Shown here: piece after piece, positions 24,401-36,500 of the stretch
Layout of the letters: every line of letters starts with the position of its first letter
Numbering within the stretch: position 1 is the stretch's first letter
From: Neoarius graeffei
Lineage: Eukaryota; Chordata; Actinopteri; Siluriformes; Ariidae
Length of the DNA stretch: 64,000 bases
NCBI RefSeq assembly: GCF_027579695.1
Contig: NC_083571.1
Location: 73,699,279 to 73,763,278 of the forward strand
Direction of reading: 5' to 3'
Position numbers and translations under genes: made by a program
The notes under the pieces: generated by a model
The model's database searches: none
What the model was told of the DNA's origin: nothing
What the model saw: only the letters and a program-made list of their open reading frames with translations

Positions 24401-27400
24401 GACCTCAGTACATGCAATGACCTCATCGCCAAACACGGCTCTGCCCTCCAAAGGTCAGCCCCACCTCTCAGACACACATCCTCTTATTTTGTAATGCGAT
24501 CGGTACAAAGTTGACATGGTTTCTCTCAGGTCCTTGTCTGAGCTGGAGAGCATTAAGCTGGGTGGGGAGACGAGCGATAAAATCCGGCAGGTGACAGAGA
24601 GGGCCACGCTGTTCCGCATCACGTCGAATGCCATGATCAACGTAAGTTGCGTGTGATGTGTGAATTATGTGAATAACATTTTTTTTAAGCGTCCTCCGTT
24701 TCTTCCAGCAAAACAGGTGTCTGCAGACTTCTGTTTTCATGTAAGAGCTCTGTGTGTGTGTGTGTGTGTTTTGTATTCAGGCGTGTCGGGACTTCCTGGC
24801 CCTGGCTCAGGCTCACAGTAAGCGGTGGCAGAAAGCTCTCCAGGTCGAGCGGGAGCAGAGAGTTCGTTTGGAAGAGACTCTGGAGCAGCTGGCCAAGCAG
24901 CACAACCATCTGGAGAGAGCATTCAGAGGAGCCACGGTACTGCCTGCCTCGTCCAGTAACCCCACAGCCGACAGTAAAGGTACACATGCACCAGCTCTAA
25001 GCTGCAGTGTGAATTTGATGTGCCAGATGTCACAATCAGATTTTTACTTTTACAAATTCGCGTTTTAATCTTTATTCTGATTTAAAGGCTCATCTGCAGC
25101 AAAGGGTGATGCCAGTGATGATGAGGAGAACGAGTTTTTCGATGCGTGTGAGGAGTTTATCACTGTCCCAGCTGACCCCAAATACCACAGGTCTGTATTT
25201 ACCCCCACTTCCTGTTTCTGTATCTCACACTGTGGACTGGACCTAAGTGTGTGTGTGTGTGCGTGCGCGCGCGTGTGTGTGTGTCTGTGTCTCTCTCTCT
25301 CGGTGTTTGTCTGTGTTCCTCTCAGGAGGTCTGGCAGTAATGTCAGTGGGATCAGCAGTGAGATGGTGATGGACGACGGCACCACATCGGTGAGAAGTTT
25401 GGTTTTGTCTCCTCTCTCGTTTTTATCCCCCGCTGGCCTAAAGGCCCAAAGGGGGATTATGTCGTGCCGATGTCCGTCCGTCCCGGGAAGGGTGCTCACC
25501 TTCTGAAATCAACTCCTCTCAATTTTTGGAGGAACTTTACGGAACTTGGCAGGATTCTTTGTTATATGTCGGTACTGTGCATATTGTAATTTCATTCTAT
25601 TCAGTCACATTTTACCAGAGATCCAGCCCTTGATTCACAAAATTATAACTCGACAATTTCATGAGTGTTTTCCTTCCGAAATCAACTCCTCTCTCAATTT
25701 TTGGACGAATTTCTCGAAGCTTGGCAAAAGGCATTGCTATATGACGGTAACGCGCATGTTGCAATTTAATTTCATTTGTGAAAATTTTACCAGAGTTTTG
25801 ACCCTTGATTAAATAACTTGTACTTTGACAATTTCATGAGGGTGTAGGTTCTTCTGAAATCAACTGTTCTCACAGTTTGTGGAGGAATTTCACCAAACTT
25901 GACAAAAGGATTTGTTATATGACCGTTATATGCATATTGAAATTTTGTTAATTTGGGCAAATTTTTTACCAGAATTATGCCCTCGATTATTAACAAACTT
26001 GTACTTTAGGAATTTCATCAAGGTGTGCTTGCTTTCTGAAATCAACTTCCCTCACAATTTTTATCCCCTGCTGGCCGAAAAGCCCGAAGGGGGATTATAT
26101 CGTGGTGATGTCTGTCTGTCCCGGGAAGGGTGCTCACCTTCTGAAATCAACTCCTCTCACAATTTTTGGAGGAATTTCATGAAACTTGACAGGATTATTT
26201 GTTGTATGTTGGTAATATGCATATCGTGATTTCGTTCAATTCAGTTATATTTTACCAGAGTTATGGCAGAGTTGCCAGTGGGGGATATTGTGCTCTCAGA
26301 GCACTCTTGTTGTACTTTATGAAGTCTGATGCTCATTAAAGTATGTTTATTTTGCATCATCTTTTATTTCCTCATTTAAAAAATGCTCATTGGTTGCTTT
26401 CAGCTGGATGAGCAGTCTCTGACGTCCAATCCGGAGTCTCCTCACTCCCAGGAGGTGGAGCCAGTGAGGAGGAGGCGGACCCGAATCCCAGACAAACCCA
26501 ACTACTCGCTCAACCTCTGGAGCATCATGAAGAACTGCATCGGCAAAGAGCTCTCCAAAATCCCCATGCCTGTAAAGGAGCTTTCACACCATGCATCTCA
26601 GTTTTTAACACCAATATATTCAGCTAATGTGAAAATAAACAACAAAGTTAGACGATTTACTAGCACTTCAGATACTTTTAAATGCGCTTCACAAAGAGGG
26701 ACGTGTTCATTTATATTAATTAGAAACAGGCATAACTCTTTCTTAATCACTCTTAACTCGAGCACAATGCTGAAAAGATTAGAATCTGATTCATTTAATT
26801 CACATTTTTTCCATTTAAACCACAGACTTTCTCAGTACTTCTGGATAAAACTGATTTGGGGGTGGGGCTACATATGAGTTCAGTCAGTGATGTCACTAAA
26901 ATATGCAAATTATTGGATGACCTGATATCTGAAAGCTTTTATTGAAACTGCTCAAGAGCTAATGTTAGCTGTGATCAGACAGTTGTCATGGTTGTTTAAT
27001 TATATTCTGACTGGTTTATCTACCAGTGAGCGAGTTTATTAGCCGTTAGCTAATCTGCTAACTAAAGTTATGGTAGTATTGGAGTACTGGAGATAACTAC
27101 AGGATAAATTTGCACATGTAACTTATTCATATAAGTCCATAGATATTTGCATGAAGAATAAGTGTACAGTATAGATCAGGGTTTCCGTGGAGTCTTAAGT
27201 CTAAAATTTGATAATCCTAATTTAAGGCCTTAAAAAGTCTAAAATACAAGCATATTTTGCATTGTAGGTCTTAAATGTAATTTTGTGAAGTCTTAAATCC
27301 TTACGTCCATTTACCCCATTCGCTTTTTTTTGTTAAATGTGTTGGTGATATTCATAATTAGTCATATAATCTAGGCCTACTTAGTGTCAGTAGGCTACGC

Positions 27401-30400
27401 TGCAAACTACAAATGAGACACAGTGGAATCCGGCGTCTAGCCTGGTTGGCATGGTGATGCACAGGGCATGGTACGCGTGCATTTAGACAGTAGAGCCTAA
27501 AAGAAGCGAGGGAGATTGTCACGGTTTGTAGCAAAATGGGCAAATGCAAGTTTAACGACTGCTGGCTTGAACGCAATGATTTCGTAGACTGGTTAAAACG
27601 TGTACCAAACAGTCCGTTTGAGGCGTACTGCACATTGTGCAAAAGAACACTCAAACTCGGCACCCTGGGTGTAAAGGCACTGGAATCGCACGCGAAAGCG
27701 GAGAAGCACCAGGCTGCCCATAAAAGTCTGCAACAATCGCATGCCATCACTCAATTTTGTTCACCGTTGTCAGGTCCAAGCACATCTCGAGACGGTGTAT
27801 CAGCTAACTCCGTGCGAACAGTCACATTACAACACACAAACCGTACGGAATCGAATACCTCATCCTCAAGTGATTTGCGGGATGTCTTTGGCTCCACTGC
27901 AACTTTAAAAGCCGAAGTGTTGTGGATTTTAAACAGTGACAATGCATCACTCATATAAAAGCAATGACAAGATTGGGGAGCTTTTTCAGGCCATGTTTCC
28001 CGATTCTAACATTGCCCAAACGTTCCACTGCGGCAATGTAGTTCTCTCTCGATCTCTCCATTTAATCAATTTGTTAACGATCTAGCGTAATGCAGTGGTT
28101 TTCAAACCTTTTCCTAACATCCCTTTCTCCCTCTCTGACCCCCCACCCCAACCCACCCATTCTAGTCGGTTTGTCAATGATCTAATGCCATAACGTTCCA
28201 CTTCATGTTTGGTTTCTGTTCCTCATTAATGCAAGAGCGCACCCTAGGGATGTAATGAGTTCATTGGTGAATGATGATAAATTTTGTTATTTTGAAAGTA
28301 ATTCAGGCTCTCCCAATTTTCTTTATTTCTTTTTGTGCAGCATAAGTCTTAAATTTAACCTGTTATGGTCTTAAAAAGTCTTAAATTGAACTTGTTCAAG
28401 CCTGCAGAAACCCTGATAGATTAATGCTCTGTGTCCTTTTCTTTCTGCAGGTGAACTTTAACGAGCCGATCTCCATGCTGCAGCGTCTGTCGGAGGATTT
28501 GGAGTACTCTGAGCTGCTGGACCGAGCCGCCAAGTGTCAGAGCTCACTGGAGCAGCTGTGTTACGTAGCGGCCTTTACAGTGTCGTCTTACTCCACCACC
28601 GTACACCGTACAGGAAAACCCTTCAACCCTCTGCTGGGGGAAACATTCGAGCTTGACCGCCTGCAGGAGAGTGGATACAGGTCCCTCTGTGAACAGGTAC
28701 CGAGAGAGAGACTTTTCTAAGAAATTTATATAGGTAAACACAAACGCACACATTGAGAGAGGGTTTTTTTTGTTTTTTGTAAATGTGTGTGCGTGCGCGC
28801 GTGCGTGTGTGTTTTGTGTATAGGTGAGTCATCATCCTCCTGCAGCAGCTCATCACGCTATCTCTGAGCGAGGCTGGACCCTGAGGCAGGAAATCACTGT
28901 GGCCAGCAAGTTCCGGGGCAAATACCTCTCCATCATGCCCCTTGGTACAACACGCGCGCGCGCGCACACATACACACAGATAAACATGATTGATGGTGAT
29001 GATGAATTCTAGTCAGTGTCACAAAGCAGCTGTTGAGAAATCAGAATATAGATTTATACCATTTCAAATACTTGGTCTATAAAAAGTGAGACAGAAAGAC
29101 AGATGAGGACAGAGAGCATGAGATACAAACATAGAAAAAGCAACAGTGTATGAGGCAGAAAGACAGAGTGAGGGAGACCGACTAGTCAGAGAGAGCATTA
29201 GAACGACATGGGTTGAAAGTAGTAGGAAGATGGAGAGAAAGATGGATGGTTCTTTTACTGTCTGATGAATAAATGTGTATAATAATGTATTTCCAGGCTC
29301 TATTCACTGTATATTTGAGAAGAGTAATAATCACTACACCTGGAAGAAAGTGACCACCACCGTGCACAACATCATTGTAGGAAAGCTGTGGATAGACCAG
29401 GTGAGATCACCACCATCACCTGGACACACTGCAGTAAAACTGTGTGTGTGTAAAACCCCCACCAGGGGGCAGTGTAGAGCCTGAAATACTGTTCATGTGA
29501 TCAGTGTGTCACTGTACCACAAGCTCTCTCTTCTTAAATTACTCAGACTTTAAGTCGCATCTGTAAGTATATAGACAGTCTACATTGTGTTACAAAATGT
29601 ATGAAATTTATAGCTCCTTAAATCCTTATCGCTAAAGAATGCAGATTAGCGGATTCTGAACATGACCTTTGAGTACTTGCGAAAAAAATACCGAGCTTCT
29701 AAGAAAAGTGTTGGTTGTACTAGCACAGTGAGTGATGCTTCATCCAGGCTAACTGAACCGGAGCCACAGCTTGCTCCACGTATGGCCCACCTGGGTTTGA
29801 TGAATTGCAGGCCGCACTGCAGAGGGCGATGGAAGAAATGGCTCAATTTAATGGCACCTTATCAAGCCTGCAGTCGGATCAGTGTCAGGATTAGTTTGGG
29901 TAAAATGGAAATTGATTTGGCAGCCATTTTCAACAATTTGGATCTCTGAACTGGAAGATGAGAACGGGAGCCTGAAGCAGATGGTGAAAATAAGTGCTAG
30001 AGAGTGTTCAGATCTGGGAGAATGCGTGATGGATACGGCTAACAGAGAGCCACCTCAGTGTACAACTCTCTTTGGACTGAAAGAAAAATCTGAAAAGATG
30101 AAGTTTCAGGAGCATGTGAAGGGAAGATGGTGCACTGATGTTTGATGAAGATACCTGCAGAAGGTGTTTCACTTCATCCAGTCATCACCTGCTTTCATAA
30201 CTTTTCTGGAAAAGATGCACATTTTGACTGCGGTAAGGGCGAAGGTGGGGGATCCAGTGGAACGGTTCTATACTTTGTTTCCTGACATGATGAAGGAGGT
30301 GTCAGGAAAGAGGAAGCAGTTGCATGATTTGGATGTTTGCTTCACATTGGCGTACCCCCTGCCATGCTTCGCTTTACATGGGAGGGGGAGAAGGTGAGCT

Positions 30401-32469
30401 TCATGGATCCTCGAAAGGCAGCAACCTCGCGCTCTGAAATGGAGTGCGAGGTTAACAGGCTGGCTCCAGTCAAAGCTGGAAAGGAAGGTATGGGTGATGT
30501 CATCCGAATGTGCTAAACAGTTTTATGTTGTTGGACCCACGGAAGGGGCACATGAACATGATTAAGAGTTCAGGATTGGAATGGATATTTAAGTTTTGAA
30601 CTGGATTGGGACATTAATAGTCAAGGAGGTGTGTGTGTGTGCGCGCGCGTGCAAATGGCATGTGCAGGACAGTCCAGACACGACCAAGTTATGATGATGA
30701 AGGCTATTTGAAATCTTCCTTAATTCCACCAGGATTGTACTCCGGAACTGGAAAACTAGAAGCGTATCTTGTTGTAAGGACTGGATTGAGTTCATGAGTA
30801 CAGCCTCAGATGAGTTCACATTGGCCAAATTGAAAGATTTTGTGTCTAAATTCACTGAATTGTAGGTTAGAAAGGTTGATGCCCGCCGTGTTGTGGAGAC
30901 GGGGAGCTGCTGTGACCATCATACTGTGCTGCTATTAGTGTTGGTTTTTGTTTTCTGCCTGTTTGTGTACTTTGTTACCTGCAGAATGTGAATAGCGTGT
31001 TAGCAAATAAATAAATACATTTTAAATAACAAATAGAAGTATTGTATTTAATTTGGGAACGTCCTGGAAAGAATAAATGAAAAATAAAATGAGTATTTAA
31101 ATATAATGTGGTCTTTATTTGATGTTTGAGTTGCATCCTGCTGGGAATATTTTATTATAAACGTCACCCTGAGGAATGAAGAGTCTGAATAGAGCTCGGG
31201 GCACACAGTGTGAGGAATGACCGTCACCATTTTAATTCTCAATGAATGCGTATTTGGTTATCTATTTGTGCTTTCTGAAATTCACTTGTACTCCAGGAAG
31301 AGTCCTTGTTCATGCCTGTGCAGGACTTTACTCCAGTTTGATGATGTGTACGTATAACTTGCTGAGCTTGTCGTTGCTCTGGTAACCCCCAAGTCTGTCT
31401 CCTCTCTGTTCTGTCAGTCAGGAGAGATTGATGTGATAAACCACAGGACAGGAGATCGCTGCCACCTGAAATTTGTTCCTTACAGCTACTTCTCTAGAGA
31501 TGTGGCCAGAAAGGTGAGACTCCAAACACATCCTCTGCTTATTAATGAGCAATAACAATTTTTAATAAAATTGTATAAAACCTCTTGAATGTACAACTCC
31601 CTCCATCTCTGTCTCATCAGGTTACAGGTGTGGTGACTGATAAGGACGGTAAAGCTCACTACGTGCTCTCAGGGACGTGGGATGAGAAGATGGCGTGTTC
31701 CCGTGTAATGCAGAGCAGCCGAGGAGGAGAGAATGGGACGGAGGGACGCCAGAAAACCGTCTACCAGACACTCAAACCTCGAGAACTATGGAAGAAAACG
31801 CCTCTGCCGTAAGAACTCCTCTCTCTCTCACTCACTCTCTCACTCACTCACACAACAGATGTAACGTGTCCTGTATTTCTGTGTTGTAGAGATGGAGCAG
31901 AGAACATGTATTACTTTTCATCACTGGCACTGACACTGAATGAGGCTGAAGACGGGGTGGCCCCCACAGACAGCCGGCGACGCCCCGATCAGAGACTGAT
32001 GGAACAGGGGCTGTGGGATGAAGCCAATGCTGAGAAACAGCGGCTGGAGGAGAAACAGCGTGCTGTGAGACGGGAGAGAGAGAGAGAGGCTGTTCAGCTC
32101 GCCAATACTGAGGATAGTGAGGGTGAGACGTGGGTGGGGTGGGGGCGAGATACACTTGGGGGGAGGGCATGCAGAGGTGATGTTGAGAATTGCAGTGAGA
32201 GTGAGACATACAGAGTGTCTTCTTGAGGACAAAATGGGCCAGATTTTATTTATTTATTTATATTAGCATTGTCTGGGTGTTTTATTTATGTTTGTGCAAA
32301 TGCATTTTTAAGTTCTGTCTGTCTTTTCTGTTTCACTCTCCTGTCTGTCTCTCTCTCTGTCTGTCTCCCTCAAGCTCTCATTGAGGACTCAGTAACTGAC
32401 TCACCTCTGAAAAGCAAGTACTTCCATCTTTTCCCTGTCCTTCTGTCTCGTGTGTGTGACTCTCTCACA

Positions 32470-32542
<73 letters not shown>

Positions 32543-33449
32543 CATTCTTTCTTTTATTTTTATCATATCCTTCCTTACCTCTTACTGCTTTTCCACTGGA
32601 CAGTGTGGTATGGCTCCATCCTGTTAAAATCATGGTTCTTTTCAAGTCTGCAGAAAGAAGGAGATTAAGAGAGAAACTTTAACAGTCACTGATGTTCACT
32701 GGAGAATGTCCATTAGAAAAGCCGCTCTAGTCCGAGACATGAATCAGGACCGTTTCTAGCTCTGCCCACATGGCTCTGCTCAGTTCTTTTGGACAGACTG
32801 CAGGAAGGGGAACCACTCCAGTCAGAAAGTTAACTCGACCTATTATGAAGTGAGAGGTCTAACACTTTATAACTAACTAAATCATACTGATCAGGAGAAA
32901 GTGATTAAAGGTGTTTACTTTCTCATGTTGGTCAAATCGCCCTTTCTGCAGAACATAGTCCATGGGATGGAGTTGGACCTCAGTCAGCTCCTCCTACCTG
33001 GGCAGAGCTGGGCGGAGCCCATTTGGATGCACAGTGAGGATGATGTCATGCCGGTCAGCACAGACAGTTTAAGCAGCAGATCGACAGTGAAAATGTCAGC
33101 TGTGTGGAAACATCACACTTTCTGTGAGGACATTTAGATGAGTGCTGTGCAAAAGCACCGTATCAGGAATGGGGTGTGTGTGTTTTGACTCTTATGACCA
33201 TAACACTTTTTATTCCTCTTCAAGGCTGACCAGTGTGTGTTCATTCGGGAGGTCCCATCTTCCTGCTTGATGTTTTGCTTAATCATGACTGTTTCTTTTC
33301 TGTTTGTCATCCATTTCCTGTTCACCATTGCCTTGTTTTCTTCATTTCCTCTCCCAGCCTTTCCTGACGACACCACCTCTGACCTCTCACTCTCAAGCAA
33401 GTATTCCATTCTTTCATAACTCCACTCTGCAGATCTTCTGCTTCTTAAG

Positions 33450-33501
<52 letters not shown>

Positions 33502-36500
33502 CATTTCTCTCATTACTGCATCTTTTCTTTCTGATCTGTCCATCAATCATCACGGCCCTGTCTGCAGTCGACACTCTGCACAGCTCACACTCCACCCCTT
33601 ACTCATGCAAGTACCACTTACTTATACACACACACACACACACGTAACCTCATTATAAGAATCCTCTCTCTCTCTCTCTCTCCCTCAAGAATAATCAAAG
33701 TAATATTTAAACCTGCCGACTTTCACAGGAAATCATTTGACTGACGCAGTAACCGACCAATCAGACTTTCCTCTCAGCTCGTCAGCAAAAACAAGTGTTG
33801 CTCTTGAATCTCTAAGACTCAATGTATCAAAAGTTTGTGCACCCCTCAGAAACCAGTGCATGCATGTACACATTAACTAAAGTATAGTGGACCAATCAGG
33901 TTGCAGCGTTCAAGAAATTATTTAATTTTGTTGCAGTTGATAGTAAAATCACCACAGAAGCTCCTGCTAATAGTCCCAGAGCTTTAACCTGTACAGTGTA
34001 CACACACCCCAACAAAACAGTATGTATCCTCTACTCAAAGCTCCCTGTCTCTGTTGAGCATCATGTCTGTCTCTTTCTCCTCATTTCTCTTCTTGTCTTT
34101 CTTGTTCTTTGGCCACACTGCTTTTAGGCAGAGTTTATTTTTAGTTTATTTTTTTGTAGATTGTTTGTTAGTGATTAGTTAGTAAATGTGGCAGCTTGTC
34201 AGGGTTTTGTGGGATTTCAGATGATGCAAACCCACTCATGGTTATCACACAATTCCTCTTCCCCTAGTGTGTGTTTGTTAGGTTTGCCAAGATGAGGTAC
34301 TCATGGCAAAAAGTGTTTGTTCTTTTCCCCATTACATGTATCAGTAAAGCCCGGCGCGCACGGGTGACTTCTCGTCACAAGCGTATTGTGATTTTTATTT
34401 TTTTGACGCAAGTTTCCCCTCTCGGGTAGCTGGGTGTGTGCATTATCTGCGACCAGTGGGCAATCTGGGGAGGGGGATGCAAGTCACATTGGAAATCACG
34501 TGACTACTTCACAGGCGGGATTGGCTTAGCCTTTGGAGGTGATCGTATCATTACTGCAAAGATACGCACACGTGGCGATATCTCTGCAACAAGTCAGTGA
34601 TGGGGGGGGGGGTTGGTCACAGAATATCAAGCATGTTTGATGCCTGCGATCTGTTGCAGGCAACAAAAAATAGCTGTCACAAATATCCGTGCACACAGCA
34701 GTTTTTCACTTGCATCAAAAAGTTGCATGGCCAAGTGATGGAAAATCACCCCTGTGCAGCGGGCTTAAAGGAGATACGTAGAACCTTTTATTTTTAAGTA
34801 CATTTCTGAGTGGATAGTATCTCCATCCTTGACTCTTGTCTGCTGCATAAATGGGGAATAAAAAATATATATTTTTGAGAGTTAAAATCGACCGCAAAGT
34901 TGGCATTTGAGCTTCCCCGCTGAACCAGCCAGCCCTGAGTGCGTGACGTCACAGCAGTAACTGGTTTTAAGGCCGAGGCCTTTGATGGCTATAGACCAAA
35001 GTCATCTAAATAAATTTATGGTGAAAGTAAGAAATCCCGTTACCAACTTGCTCAACTAAGACTGATTTGACTTCGTTGATTGTGGGTTGAGGGCGGCACG
35101 GTGGTGTAGTGGTTAGCGCTGTCGCCTCACAGCAAGAAGGTCCTGGGTTCAAGCCCCGTGGCCGGCGAGGGCCTTTCTGTGTGGAGTTTGCATGTTCTCC
35201 CCGTGTCTGTGTGGGTTTCCTCCGGGTGCTCCTGTTTCCCCCACAGTCCAAAGACATGCAGGTTAAGTTAACTGGTGACTCTAAATTGACCGTAAGTGTG
35301 AATGTGAGTGTGAATGGTTGTCTGTGTCTATGTGTCAGCCCTGTGATGACCTGGCGACTTGTCCAGGGTGTACCCCGCCTTTCGCCTGTAGTCAGCTGGG
35401 ATAGGCTCCAGCTTGCCTGCGACCCTGTAGAACAGGATAAAGCGGCTAGAGATAATGAGATGAGATTGTGGGTTGACTCTCATTAAAACAGGATAGGTGT
35501 TGTGCAACATACATGTACATGCATGCATTTTCACTCCTCTCTCATCTCATTATCTCTAGCCGCTTTATCCTGTTCCACAGGGTCGCAGGCAAGCTGGAGC
35601 CTATCCCAGCTGACTACGGGCGAAAGGCGGGGTACACCCTGGACAAGTCGCCAGGTCATCACAGGTGCATTTTCACTGATAAAACGTAAAAGGCTAATTA
35701 AATAATCAGATGAACTGAGACAATCACATTCTGAAGCAAATTAAATAATCTTATACCGGTAACTTAACCCATTGACGCCGGATGCTGCATCGCGCAACAT
35801 TGCCCCTAGCGCCGGATGTTGCATAACGCAACATTGCCCCAAATGCTGGTTGCTGCATAACGCAGCATTGTTGATTTGTCATTATTTTCAAGACGCATGC
35901 CAGATTTTTTTTTTATAAAAATGTGTTAGTGTTAATGCTGAATGAGCATGAGCCAATAAAAGCAGAGAATTTTATCTTTTAAATGCAACTTATTTCATGT
36001 CTTTATGTGCTTCAGAGGCTGAGATATTGAATTTTTCATAGGCGTTTTCAATTATTTTTATTTCAGAAAACCCTCAGGCAGATGGGGACCTTTTCTAAAA
36101 ACTGGCTTAGGCATTTGCAGACGTTTTTTTGCAGGCATTTCAGGCGTCAATGGGTTAAACACACAATACAAGTTACATGTATTAATCTAAATGCAGGGAA
36201 ACAAGAAGTGGTGGTGTTTTTGTTGTTTTGTATCCAAATGAGAGTCGGAGCTTACCCGTCTGTGTTCTCGCTTCTTGAAGGCCGATCTTGTGGCCGCTTG
36301 TTTTGAAACAATCTGACTTTCAGTTGTTTGTTCAGTTCTTCGTTCATTCGCTTCTTCCCCATAAGGGCGAGATATTACTGCTGAGGCAAGCATATCCAGC
36401 AGAGAAATCAGACGGCTGGTCCGCTTATTCTCCATTTTCTCCATACGGAGTACTCTCAATTACTGCTCGGTTCAGGCAATTACTAAAACGCGGGATGGGA

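Noticed and set aside
24098-24514. 138-residue plus-strand frame as a separate gene
   Set aside because: It is intron 2 sequence reading into osbp exon 3.
32901-33137. Further possible osbp cassette exon after TTCTGCAG at 32950
   Set aside because: In the required phase it meets a stop codon, and no donor keeps the frame.
33134-33595. 153-residue minus-strand frame
   Set aside because: Passes through the CA microsatellite (poly CV) and has no motif; chance frame.
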